Origin: Vagococcus fluvialis bH819
Lineage (GTDB): Bacteria > Bacillota > Bacilli > Lactobacillales > Vagococcaceae
NCBI RefSeq assembly: GCF_900163795.1
Contig: NZ_FWFD01000007.1
Location: forward strand, 1 to 64,000
DNA length: 64,000 nt
Reading direction: 5' to 3'
How positions within the stretch are numbered: the first letter of the stretch is position 1; each line of letters starts with the position of its first letter. The translations under genes were made by a program, and so were the position numbers. This document shows, piece by piece, positions 18,766 through 26,737 of the stretch. The notes under the pieces were generated by a model. That model was not told the origin of the DNA. It saw only the letters and a list, made by a program, of their open reading frames with translations, and made no database searches.

Positions 18766-19950
18766 ATGGTAAAAAAAGTCACAGATAAAAAAGATCTAGA
18801 ACAGATTCATGCTTTAGCGAGCTATGCCTTTAATATTAGTCACACAGAGGAACAAAAAGAAAAGTACATCAAGAAAAATCAATTTGTAGATAATTATGTA
18901 GAAGAATTAAATGGTCAGGTCGCTAGTCAAGTTATTAGTTATCCTTTTAATGTGATGGTTAATAGTGTCACTATGGGAATGTCTGGTATTGGTGATGTCG
19001 CAAGTTATCCGGAAGCTCGTGGAACTGGTGGAATTCGTAATATTTTTGAAGCTATTTTTAAGGATTTACATAAAAAAGGAACAGAATTATCTTATTTAGC
19101 GCCCTTTTCTCAAGCTTTTTATCGCAAATTTGGTTATGAGACGATTTTTGATTTTGAGGAAATTAGAATCCCAGCAAGTATTATTCAACAGATTAAACCT
19201 GAAAAATTAGGTTGTGTAAAACGAACTGAGTGGTCAGATAAAGAAACACAAGCAACGTTAAAAAAATTATATAAAGAGACGTTAGGAAAAAATCATGGAA
19301 CGGTTATTCGAGATGATTATTGGTGGGAATATACACTAACTGCTAAGAAAAATCGTCGAATTGCTATATGCTACGATGATAACAATGTGGCACAAGGTTA
19401 CTTAGTTTATGAACTCATTGGGGCAACTGAATTTAGGATTCATGAGTTAAGCTATACTAATGCCTTTGCGATGAGGAAATTAATGACGTTTATTTCTTCT
19501 CACAGTGGTAGTTTTGCAGAATTTGTTTCAACGAATATTAGAGATAAGATGATTTTAGAGTTGTTCACTGAGATGAAGGGAATTACTCGTAAAACATATA
19601 GTAACATGATGGTTCGGATTGTAAATTTTAAAAACTTTATTGAAAAATATCCATTTAAAGAAAATGGTAAAAAAGAAACGGTTTATCTAAAAGTCAGTGA
19701 TTCAACTTGTGAGTGGAATAATGAAATTTTTGAAGTAATTATCGAAAATGGAAAAGCTAGTTGTGAAGTAGTAACAACTGATGTGATAATTGATTATAGT
19801 GGTTCAATCCAGCGATGGGTACAAGTCTTTATGGGACATCATACATTGGAGCAAGCTATCTGGTTAGATTTAATCAAGCAGTCTTCAGAAGCTAATGTAT
19901 TAGATGATTTGATTGATTATAGAACACCACAGTTATATGATTATTTTTAA
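18766..19950 (+). CDS. Eis-like GNAT acetyltransferase
   Basis: Predicted acetyl-CoA-dependent N-acetyltransferase of the Eis type: two tandem GNAT-like domains and a C-terminal SCP2-like domain, total 394 residues. The N-terminal GNAT core shows MGMSGIGDVASYPEARGTGGI (acetyl-CoA site region), followed by YLAPFSQAFYRKFGYE. ATG 18766 follows TAGGAG by about 8 bases; the upstream GTG 18757 overlaps that site. Mycobacterial Eis acetylates aminoglycosides, but the substrate here is unknown. Confidence 0.8.
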   Translation: MVKKVTDKKDLEQIHALASYAFNISHTEEQKEKYIKKNQFVDNYVEELNGQVASQVISYPFNVMVNSVTMGMSGIGDVASYPEARGTGGIRNIFEAIFKDLHKKGTELSYLAPFSQAFYRKFGYETIFDFEEIRIPASIIQQIKPEKLGCVKRTEWSDKETQATLKKLYKETLGKNHGTVIRDDYWWEYTLTAKKNRRIAICYDDNNVAQGYLVYELIGATEFRIHELSYTNAFAMRKLMTFISSHSGSFAEFVSTNIRDKMILELFTEMKGITRKTYSNMMVRIVNFKNFIEKYPFKENGKKETVYLKVSDSTCEWNNEIFEVIIENGKASCEVVTTDVIIDYSGSIQRWVQVFMGHHTLEQAIWLDLIKQSSEANVLDDLIDYRTPQLYDYF

Positions 19951-19964
19951 AAAAGTAAAAAAAT

Positions 19965-20005
19965 CAATTGGGTAATCCTTTTCAGGTAATCCGATTGTTT
20001 TTTTT
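19965..20005 (+). terminator. Intrinsic terminator
   Basis: CAATTGGGT pairs with ATCCGATTG (9 bp with G-T pairs), followed by eight Ts. Confidence 0.85.
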
Positions 20006-20014
20006 GGTTTAAAT

Positions 20015-20064
20015 ATGAATAATAATATTATTTTATTCATGAATATAGTTTATATTATATTCAT
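20015..20064 (+). promoter_or_regulatory. Tandem AT-rich inverted repeats upstream of the TetR gene
   Basis: ATGAATAA/TTATTCAT (20015-20022, 20033-20040) and ATGAATA/TATTCAT (20039-20045, 20058-20064) share the same half-site and adjoin. They end 23 bases before the TetR start, so they are candidate autoregulatory operators. Confidence 0.5.
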
Positions 20065-20087
20065 AATGAGAAGGGTGGAAAATAGAG

Positions 20088-20675
20088 ATGTCAAAAAAAT
20101 TTTCAGAATCAGATATATTAGTGATTAAGGAAAATTTACAGATAGCCTGTGAGGAAAGTTGGCGAATCAGAGGTTACAAACAAACAAACATACCATTATT
20201 AACTAAATCAGTAGGTATTTCTTCAGGAGCTTTTTATCTTATTTATAAGAGAAAAGAAGATCTTTTTTTAGATGTCTTAGATAAGATTCAAAAACAATTA
20301 TTGACAACTTGGTCGGAATTTATAGAAAAAGATGAAAAAAAAATAGAGGGATTTAAAAAAGGATTACAGTGGTTATTTCAAGAATATCGTAGTTATCCTA
20401 CTTTATATGATTTAAATAGCGATGAATATGCTTTGTTTTTAGCTAAATTACCAAAAGATAAAGTAACGGAACTTAAGAGAAAGAGTTCAGATATTTTTAA
20501 ACAAGTGATTAAGCGTTCTAAATTAATCCTACTTTTACCAGAAGAAGAAGTGATGGATATCATTCATTCAATCTTATTTTTATCGTTAGTGGATGGGGAA
20601 GTATTAAAAGGGACAGAAAGAACGTTTAATTTTTTATTAGATCACACTTTATATGAACTGTTTAAGGAGGAATAA
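20088..20675 (+). CDS. TetR/AcrR family transcriptional regulator
   Basis: 195 residues. The N-terminal TetR-type HTH covers about 15-60 (TNIPLLTKSVGISSGAFYLIYKRKEDLFLDVL); the rest is a helical ligand-binding domain. GAFYLIYKRKEDLF is the usual recognition helix. It overlaps in expression with the 77-residue gene 2 bases downstream, which is probably its regulated partner. Tandem inverted repeats lie just upstream. Confidence 0.88.
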   Translation: MSKKFSESDILVIKENLQIACEESWRIRGYKQTNIPLLTKSVGISSGAFYLIYKRKEDLFLDVLDKIQKQLLTTWSEFIEKDEKKIEGFKKGLQWLFQEYRSYPTLYDLNSDEYALFLAKLPKDKVTELKRKSSDIFKQVIKRSKLILLLPEEEVMDIIHSILFLSLVDGEVLKGTERTFNFLLDHTLYELFKEE

Positions 20676-20677
20676 AA

Positions 20678-20911
20678 ATGTTAAAAGAAATGAATCAAAA
20701 AATCAATCAAATTAATAAAAAAATAGGGGTTAATATGGAAATATCAATGCCATCAAAAAGGGTATTGGAGATAAATGAAAAAAGTAATATTTTGATTTCT
20801 GTGACATGTCTATCACTAGGCACACTAACCTCATCAAAAATATTGCTAGGTTTAGGGATTTTAAGTGGCGTGAGTGCGATAGTTACCCATGTTGAAAAGA
20901 AGAAAATTTAG
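20678..20911 (+). CDS. Small membrane protein downstream of TetR
   Basis: 77 residues, unrecognised. The first 35 residues are polar and rich in Asn, Lys and Ile; residues about 38-70 form one or two hydrophobic segments rich in Gly, Ser and Leu. AAGGAGG lies 7 bases before the ATG, which supports real translation. It is the last gene of the TetR unit, and a terminator follows. Confidence 0.7.
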   Translation: MLKEMNQKINQINKKIGVNMEISMPSKRVLEINEKSNILISVTCLSLGTLTSSKILLGLGILSGVSAIVTHVEKKKI

Positions 20912-20918
20912 ATAAAAA

Positions 20919-20946
20919 AAAGAGTAGGTACTATGCTACTCTTTTT
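20919..20946 (+). terminator. Intrinsic terminator of the TetR unit
   Basis: AGAGTAG and CTACTCT pair over 7 bp around an 8-base loop, with A-rich and T-rich flanks; it can work on both strands. Confidence 0.85.
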
Positions 20947-21085
20947 CTTCGCGTTTAGGGTGCTGCATTAGCACGACTAAATATAAAACTATTCATCTAT
21001 TATATTACCATAGTTATAAAAAAAGTCATTACCAAATTTTAAAGTAATGGATTAAAAAATTAGTGATTATTAACTTAACATATGT

Positions 21086-21850
21086 TTATTTGTTTTTTAG
21101 TTCTTTTTTATCAATGAATAACCAACTGACATCCTTTTGTGGTTGATTAGTGGAGAATTTTTCAATATTAAGAATTCTAATTGATTTATCTTTATTAGAA
21201 AATGAATAATCAATAGAATGATCAATCGTGGCATCTTGATAAAGACTAGCAGAAGCTGCTGGAATAGTAAGGGTTTCTTTTTGATTAAATGAAAATAGAC
21301 TTGGAAAAGCTTGAAGTTGTACATAAATGTTAGGATCATTTAAATCGATGGTACCAAAAATTTCTGGAGTATGAAGCTTAGTGAATTTCTTTTTATTTTT
21401 TAGCTGAATGGTGTAAGTTACATTTTCTGGGATAATCTGCTCTTTTCTAGTGCCAGAGTTGAAGACTTTTTTTTCAGCTACCTTATTTGAAGAAATTGAA
21501 ACCACTTCTAAATCATCAGGAGTTAGTTGAATAGGTTGTTGTGTCCAAAAGAAATAACTAACAAAAATAGCAATTAAGGCTACACTAGCAGTTAATAGGG
21601 ATAGGAAAGTCCTTCTCTTAATATTAACATTCAATTTTGCGGTCATTTTTTTATCTCCTCTCAACATGTCATCAAGGGACAGATTGAAAAAATCACTCAA
21701 TTTAACTAACTGTTCTAAATCGGGATAGCTTTTTCCGTTCTCCCATTTCGAAATCAATTGGCGACTGACAAAAAAATCATTGGCTAATTCTTCTTGTGTT
21801 AAGTTTTTTTTAGTGCGTTCTTCTTTGATAATTTTTCCGATTTCCATCAT
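21086..21850 (-). CDS. XRE-family regulator with membrane anchor and extracellular domain
   Basis: N-terminal Cro/CI-type HTH (about residues 1-60: IIKEERTKKNLTQEELAND ... SRQLISKWENGKSYPDLEQL), one membrane helix (about 83-103, FLSLLTASVALIAIFVSYFF), then about 145 extracellular residues. The form suggests a membrane-bound regulator that reads an external signal. AAGGAGG precedes tandem ATG codons at 21850 and 21847; either may be used. The downstream 110 bases contain only an imperfect hairpin. Partner genes are unknown. Confidence 0.82.
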   Translation of the reverse strand: MMEIGKIIKEERTKKNLTQEELANDFFVSRQLISKWENGKSYPDLEQLVKLSDFFNLSLDDMLRGDKKMTAKLNVNIKRRTFLSLLTASVALIAIFVSYFFWTQQPIQLTPDDLEVVSISSNKVAEKKVFNSGTRKEQIIPENVTYTIQLKNKKKFTKLHTPEIFGTIDLNDPNIYVQLQAFPSLFSFNQKETLTIPAASASLYQDATIDHSIDYSFSNKDKSIRILNIEKFSTNQPQKDVSWLFIDKKELKNK

Positions 21851-21959
21851 TAGCACCTCCTTGAATTAAGCATAGTTGCGAACAGTAAAAATGACTAGCA
21901 ACGGAATGAAACATTGATAAATTAAGCCTGCTACATATCCTTCCATGATAAAAAAGCTC

Positions 21960-22859
21960 TTAATACTCAACAATCGTTAAACTTTTTAAGAATTCTTCTT
22001 TAAGATGTTGGTCTCGGTAAATTTGAAACTCTTTTTGATGATGTTTGAGAATCTTTCTAACATTCATCGGATTAAAACTGGCCATTAAGTGATTAGTAAG
22101 CATAAAATCATGAGTAAGTTGCCATTCGTAAAAATAGCCTAATGGTTTTGCGGTGTAAATAATATCCCCAATCTTGGTCTCTTCAAAACGGCGATGGGTG
22201 TGACCGAAAATCACTTGTCTGATATTAGGATAGTTGGCAAGCATATCCCCTAATTTTTGGGTTCCTAAGAAGGCATTGATTTGATTCCAGCGAGCGTATT
22301 TTCCTTCAAAATAGCGAATAAACTCTTGATGTGGAACAAAGTGAGTAGCCAAGATAACCTCTTTATTTTGCCTGCTCAAATCATCTAAAAGGGTTTCTAA
22401 TTGGGAGAGAATCTGCTCAGTTATTTCGATATCACTTTGTCCTCGCTCAATCATTCGGTCGTACCAATATAAGTTTTTAGCTGCGAGTATTTTCTTTGGA
22501 TCATTTTCTAAAGCAAAACTATAATCATACCAACCATTCATCCCGACTAAAACTAAATCAGATGTTAATTCTAAATAATCTAAATTAAGAAAGCGATCAT
22601 CTGGATAGTTTTCTATTTCCTCTGGATTTTTTAAGCTAGGTAGTTCATGATTCCCAAAATTGTAAGTCACAGAATAGGAACTTTTTTCTAAATAATCGAC
22701 TGTTTCAAGTAATTGCTTGATCGTATTGGCTGTGTCCCCAGCTAGGTGGAGATGGTTTATTTGCTGTGCCTCTAAAAGCTCTATAAGGAGGTCTAAATCC
22801 TTTTTGGATAGTTTGTTAATGTCAACGTGTAAATCGCTGATAATGGCTAATTTGTCCAT
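21960..22859 (-). CDS. Calcineurin-like metallophosphoesterase
   Basis: Predicted dinuclear metal phosphoesterase of 299 residues. Metal-binding motifs appear in order: ISDLHVD, LHLAGDTAN, YNFGNHELP, LATHFVPH and VIFGHTHRRFE. ATG 22859 has GAGGTG 6 bases upstream; the longer GTG reading would begin inside that site. It is monocistronic and shares the upstream region with the type I antitoxin RNA. The substrate is unknown. Confidence 0.85.
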   Translation of the reverse strand: MDKLAIISDLHVDINKLSKKDLDLLIELLEAQQINHLHLAGDTANTIKQLLETVDYLEKSSYSVTYNFGNHELPSLKNPEEIENYPDDRFLNLDYLELTSDLVLVGMNGWYDYSFALENDPKKILAAKNLYWYDRMIERGQSDIEITEQILSQLETLLDDLSRQNKEVILATHFVPHQEFIRYFEGKYARWNQINAFLGTQKLGDMLANYPNIRQVIFGHTHRRFEETKIGDIIYTAKPLGYFYEWQLTHDFMLTNHLMASFNPMNVRKILKHHQKEFQIYRDQHLKEEFLKSLTIVEY

Positions 22860-22940
22860 GTAAGTCACCTCATGGATAGTATAGCGTAGTCTTTGATAAA
22901 ATAGCTAATTTTATAAGCATACAAAATAATTAGATTGTGT

Positions 22941-23017
22941 TATAATAAATATGCGAAACGAGATTAGTAAACAAACAGAACACCAAAAAACCACCCTATG
23001 GCCATAGGGTGGTTTTT
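22941..23017 (+). ncRNA. Antitoxin RNA of a Fst/par-type toxin-antitoxin locus
   Basis: An extended -10 (TGT-TATAAT, 22939-22946) predicts a start near 22953. The RNA would run about 65 nt to the bidirectional terminator at 22986-23017. It carries AACGAGATTA (22957-22966) and AAACAAACAGAACACC (22969-22984). Identical copies lie opposite the toxin start region (23135-23144, 23152-23167), so this RNA can pair with the toxin mRNA. Length, convergent layout and shared terminator match RNA II of par from pAD1. Confidence 0.8.
22986..23017. terminator. Shared bidirectional terminator of the toxin-antitoxin locus
   Basis: A perfect 16-bp palindrome centred between 23001 and 23002 (CCACCCTATGG/CCATAGGGTGG with A5 and T5 flanks). 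It would end both converging transcripts. Confidence 0.93.
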
Positions 23018-23070
23018 CTTTTCACTGGTGTGAATCAGCGTTGGGTTAGTAGCAACTATTTGAATACCGT

Positions 23071-23157
23071 CTAGTCATCTAACTTCTGACTAATCCATAA
23101 TAATATGAGTCCCACAAAAAGTGGTGCGATAAACAACGAGATTATTTGATCAAACAA
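23071..23157 (-). CDS. Fst/Ldr-family type I toxin peptide
   Basis: A 28-residue peptide: short polar start MFDQII, a membrane helix with the family core FIAPLFVGLILLW, and the polar end ISQKLDD. This matches Fst, the pore-forming or membrane-perturbing toxin of the enterococcal par system. TTG 23157 is preceded by GGGGG (23166-23170) with 8 bases between; an in-frame GTG at 23166 overlaps that site and is less likely. The mRNA would be about 200 nt, as in par RNA I. CCCTT and AAGGG in the leader can fold over the ribosome binding site, as seen in par. Confidence 0.85.
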   Translation of the reverse strand: MFDQIISLFIAPLFVGLILLWISQKLDD

Positions 23158-23165
23158 ACAGAACA

Positions 23166-23199
23166 CCCCCTTTAAGGGCAGTTGCCAATAATAATTATA
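23166..23199 (-). promoter_or_regulatory. Toxin promoter and ribosome-binding-site hairpin
   Basis: On the minus strand an extended -10 (TGA-TATAAT, 23199-23194) predicts a start near 23187. The leader holds a GGC/GCC stem and CCCTT/AAGGG, which covers the Shine-Dalgarno sequence. This is the layout that delays toxin translation in par loci. Confidence 0.65.
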
Positions 23200-23343
23200 T
23201 CATGAAAAATCATCAGATTTTATGATTTGAGGTTGAACCAAGGTGCTTTTTTAGTAAGCATCCAATTCTAAAATGAATTAATTAGTAACTATGTCTCCTA
23301 ATAAGGTGAGATAGTTTGTTTGTTGTACGTTTAATCTTATTTT

Positions 23344-23413
23344 TACAAATAAAATTTTATTTATAAAAATTTAAAAAATGTGCAACAATAAAAGTGCTGA
23401 TTACGAATAAGTA
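23344..23413 (+). promoter_or_regulatory. Palindrome and possible ECF promoter before the sigma gene
   Basis: AAATAAAATTTTATTT (23347-23362) is a perfect palindrome. About 20 bases later, TGCAAC and CGAATA are spaced 17 bases apart, roughly like ECF promoters (AAC in the -35, CG in the -10), so the sigma factor might activate its own operon. The match is weak. Confidence 0.35.
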
Positions 23414-23432
23414 TGTAAAGGAGGCTGATAGG

Positions 23433-23972
23433 ATGCCAAGTGATGCTGATTTAATCAAAAAAATAATCAAAAAAGGCTCTAAAGAAGCCTCTGAAATATT
23501 AATAGAAAGATATTATGATGCTCTTTATTGTTTTTTATATCGTCAACTAGGGAACAAGGAAGATAGTTTAGATGTGACGCAGGAAGTTTTTATCTCCGTT
23601 TTAAACAGTATTCAAACCTATGATGCAAAAAAAGCCAGTTTTAAAACGTGGTTGTTTCAAATAGGAACGTACAAGGTAATTGATAGAAGGCGTAAAAAAC
23701 AAGTGATTTATGAAGAGTTGGAAGAATATCACGAAGGCCAAACAGATGACTTACTTGCTCAATTTGTGGAATTTGAATTGTTAGAATCCGTCAATGATTA
23801 TGTAATGAAGTTTCACCCAGATATTCAAAAAGTCTTTCGTTTAAAAATATATGGTGATTTTACGTTTAAGGAAATCAGTAGGTTATTAAATCAAAGTGAA
23901 GAAAAAGTTAAGGCACAGTACTATCGTTTGGTGAAGAAGATTAGAAAGGAGTTCCAAGAAAATGAAAGATGA
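23433..23972 (+). CDS. ECF-type RNA polymerase sigma factor (SigY-like operon)
   Basis: 179 residues with sigma region 2 (ILIERYYDALYCFLYRQLGN ... DVTQEVFISVLNSIQTYD ... FKTWLFQIGTYKVIDRRR) and region 4 HTH (FTFKEISRLLNQSEEKVKAQYYRLVKKIRK). Regions 1 and 3 are missing, as in ECF factors. ATG 23433 is used because AAAGGAGG is 8 bases upstream; the upstream in-frame GTG has no such site. It overlaps the next gene by 11 bases. The order sigma, membrane protein, ABC ATPase, permease resembles Bacillus sigY-yxlCDEFG. Confidence 0.9.
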   Translation: MPSDADLIKKIIKKGSKEASEILIERYYDALYCFLYRQLGNKEDSLDVTQEVFISVLNSIQTYDAKKASFKTWLFQIGTYKVIDRRRKKQVIYEELEEYHEGQTDDLLAQFVEFELLESVNDYVMKFHPDIQKVFRLKIYGDFTFKEISRLLNQSEEKVKAQYYRLVKKIRKEFQENER

Positions 23973-24756
23973 AAAAAAGATTGAATTACCTAATGAGTTA
24001 GAAAAAAAACAAAGTATCGCGTTTATTTTAGATCAAGCAGATGTGTCACCTCGTACTTTTTTACAGTTTATTCGAAATTTTTTAAGCGAAATTAATATTA
24101 AAATTATTTTTGGTGAGTTAAAAGAAGTGCTACTTGTTATTTTTACGACATTGATCTGTGTACTTGTTTTAGGAATTCAAGTCACTCATGATCAAATGCT
24201 AAAGACAAACTTAGTGATAGGTGAATTACAACAAAGTACGGCATTTTTTACTTTTTTATTGTCTCCTTTAGTGTACGCTTTGTTCCACTATTTGAGTCTT
24301 TGGAAAGAGTATCAGCTTAAAACATTTGAATTAAAAATGACTTACCGAATTTCTCTAAAAGAGCTACTCATTATTCGGTTGTTACTGTTTAGCATGGTTG
24401 CTTTGATTGTTTCTGTGACATTTAGCTGTCTATTTTGGTTAGCGTTAGAAAAAAATATCTCCTTAATCAGATTAATCAGTATTTCAAGTGCTTCTTTATT
24501 TATATTTGCATCTGTTCAACTGGTGTTGGATCAAAAAATAAGTTTGAAAAAGAGTTATATTATTAGTCCTATTTTTTGGCTGATTATTGGTTTTATTTTA
24601 TTTGAACTAAGTAATTTTGTTGGAGACATCTTAATGTGGTTACCGAATTTTTTAGTGATAATCATTAGTTTAGTTGCGATAACAAGTTATTTGTATTTAC
24701 TTAGACAAGAGTTTTTAAAACAAAGAGAAGGAGGGAAAGTATATGTTAGAGCTTAG
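23962..24756 (+). CDS. Six-helix membrane protein, possible sigma-factor regulator
   Basis: 264 residues. About 55 cytoplasmic residues are followed by roughly six membrane helices. It overlaps the sigma gene by 11 bases and the ATPase gene by 14, so all are translationally coupled. Position suggests control of the sigma factor, with the N-terminal tail as a possible binding segment, or a role in the transporter. It lacks the Zn-binding anti-sigma motif (HxxxCxxC). Function is inferred only from context. Confidence 0.75.
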   Translation: MKDEKKIELPNELEKKQSIAFILDQADVSPRTFLQFIRNFLSEINIKIIFGELKEVLLVIFTTLICVLVLGIQVTHDQMLKTNLVIGELQQSTAFFTFLLSPLVYALFHYLSLWKEYQLKTFELKMTYRISLKELLIIRLLLFSMVALIVSVTFSCLFWLALEKNISLIRLISISSASLFIFASVQLVLDQKISLKKSYIISPIFWLIIGFILFELSNFVGDILMWLPNFLVIIISLVAITSYLYLLRQEFLKQREGGKVYVRA

Positions 24757-25591
24757 AAATGTTAGTAAAAAATTTAAGAACACACTTGTTTTAGAAGAAA
24801 TAAATCTTACTTTCGAGAACGGAATTTACGGCTTACTGGCTCCTAATGGGGCTGGAAAAACAACGCTTATCAAACTGATGACAACCCTGTTATTTCCAAC
24901 TACAGGAGAAATATTATGGGATGGTCAAGAAATAAATCAATTAGGCGAAAGTTATCGAGGAGAGTTAGGTTACCTACCTCAGGACTTTGGTTACTATGGA
25001 AATTACAGCCCAGAAAAATTTTTACTTTATGTGTCCGCCTTACAAAAAATGGATAAGAAAAAAGCTAAAATAAAAATATCAGAACTTTTAGAATTAGTTG
25101 CTTTAACTGATGTTAAACATAAAAAAATGAAGCATTTTTCAGGTGGAATGATTCAACGTGTGGGAATTGCTCAAGCTATGTTAAATGATCCTAAGTTACT
25201 GATTTTGGATGAGCCAACAGCGGGACTAGATCCTAAGGAAAGAGTTCGTTTTAGAAACTTATTACATCGATTGGCAGAAAATCGAATCATTATTTTATCA
25301 ACACATATCGTTTCTGATGTAGAGTCCATTGCACATCGGTTAATCTTATTAAAAGACCATCGCGTGTATTTATCTAATACACCGAATGAAATCAGTGAGT
25401 TAATGCAAGGGAAAGTGTTTGAAATACCTATGAAGGAAAAATTACTTGAAGATTATTTACTACTGAGTGAGAAACAGTGCGAACAGGGAGCTGTCTATAG
25501 AATTGCTAGTTCCACCATTCCTAACAACAGTGTGGAGGTCAGACCGACATTAGAAGATGCCTTTTTATATCTGTTTAGAGATGAGGTGTAA
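24743..25591 (+). CDS. ABC transporter ATP-binding protein (YxlF-like)
   Basis: 282 residues. Walker A is APNGAGKTT (about 33-41), the Q-loop is YLPQDFG, the signature FSGGMIQRVGIAQAM, Walker B LLILDEPTAGLD, and the switch His THIVSD. It resembles drug or bacteriocin-type exporters. It is coupled upstream with the six-helix protein and is followed after 3 bases by the first permease, so it energises the two membrane proteins downstream. Confidence 0.9.
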   Translation: MLELRNVSKKFKNTLVLEEINLTFENGIYGLLAPNGAGKTTLIKLMTTLLFPTTGEILWDGQEINQLGESYRGELGYLPQDFGYYGNYSPEKFLLYVSALQKMDKKKAKIKISELLELVALTDVKHKKMKHFSGGMIQRVGIAQAMLNDPKLLILDEPTAGLDPKERVRFRNLLHRLAENRIIILSTHIVSDVESIAHRLILLKDHRVYLSNTPNEISELMQGKVFEIPMKEKLLEDYLLLSEKQCEQGAVYRIASSTIPNNSVEVRPTLEDAFLYLFRDEV

Positions 25592-25594
25592 CGA

Positions 25595-26737
25595 ATGTTG
25601 TGGCTAGAATTTAAGAAGTTATTAGAGCAACGGATTATTATAGTTTTTATTTTGTTATGTTTGGCTTTTAATCTTCTGATGATAATCAGCAGTAGTTTTG
25701 ATCAGAGCTACTTGAAAGAAGTGACAGAGTTTAAACATGAGCAGGGGCAATTAATTTCTCCAACAAGTATTGAAACTGCAGAAAAATTACCTTTTTCAAA
25801 AAATCAGCAGAGATTAGTTAATGAATTATCTGAAGTAGAGGATATTTTTAGTCAATTATCTTATCAAGAATTAGAAGAACAGGTCATTGATCATTATCAA
25901 GTGACAGGTAAGATGACTCAGAATTTAGGGAATAAATACCAACGATTAGAACCGGTTATTAAAAAGCTCTCTCAAGAAAAAGCTGCACTAGATATTGCAG
26001 CTGCAGGAGACACTATGAATTATTTTACCTATATTAGAAATATTTTGTTTCGGATGATTTTATTAGAAAGTATTATCTTTGCTGTATTAATTGGACTATA
26101 TAGTAGTGCTTCAGAAAAATTAACCAAAACAGAAGCGTTAGTTTTTACATCAAAATGGGGACGAAAAATTCAGTTTAGCAAATTCTTATCAGGATTAGGA
26201 TTAGTCTTACTTTTTTATCTCTTAAATACTTTCGTAGTGCTATTTAGTTTTCAGATGACCGAATCACTGGCTGATTTATGGCAAAGTAGTGTGAGTACGC
26301 AATTTCACGTCAATATTTATATGCCAGATATACTGGAACTGCCGTTTATTACGTGGATTCCTTTAACTTTATGGGGATATATGATGACTTCTGCTATTTT
26401 AGGGGTGTTCATTATAATTTTCGTCTATAGTAGTCAGTTTTTAGTTGGGTTGTATTTCAATCATTTCTTTAAAGGGTTTATTTTCACGATTTTTCTGATA
26501 GCTTTACATAAACTAGTGAGAATATATGCTTTTAGACTAGGTTGGTGGTCGATTTTTACCGGAGTAAATTTTTCACCAATCGCTATTGTCGAAAATCAGA
26601 GCTATTGGTTTACCGAGATGGGAATTTTTTCAATTATTCCCTTGCAAGAAACAGTGGTTGTTGTAAGTAGTTGTCTGATTTTAGTTTTATTCATCTTACC
26701 AGTTAGTCGTCTTTATTCAAGAAAGGAGGTCAAGTAA
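25595..26737 (+). CDS. ABC transporter permease-like membrane protein 1
   Basis: 380 residues. One N-terminal helix (about 12-30), an extracellular loop to about 145, then five to six helices to the end. It is like ABC-2 permeases, but no specific substrate family is recognised. It sits one base before the next membrane protein gene. Confidence 0.78.
   Translation: MLWLEFKKLLEQRIIIVFILLCLAFNLLMIISSSFDQSYLKEVTEFKHEQGQLISPTSIETAEKLPFSKNQQRLVNELSEVEDIFSQLSYQELEEQVIDHYQVTGKMTQNLGNKYQRLEPVIKKLSQEKAALDIAAAGDTMNYFTYIRNILFRMILLESIIFAVLIGLYSSASEKLTKTEALVFTSKWGRKIQFSKFLSGLGLVLLFYLLNTFVVLFSFQMTESLADLWQSSVSTQFHVNIYMPDILELPFITWIPLTLWGYMMTSAILGVFIIIFVYSSQFLVGLYFNHFFKGFIFTIFLIALHKLVRIYAFRLGWWSIFTGVNFSPIAIVENQSYWFTEMGIFSIIPLQETVVVVSSCLILVLFILPVSRLYSRKEVK

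Noticed and set aside
22868-23394. Plain intergenic spacer
   Set aside because: The promoters, direct repeats, toxin frame and shared terminator make it a par-like locus.
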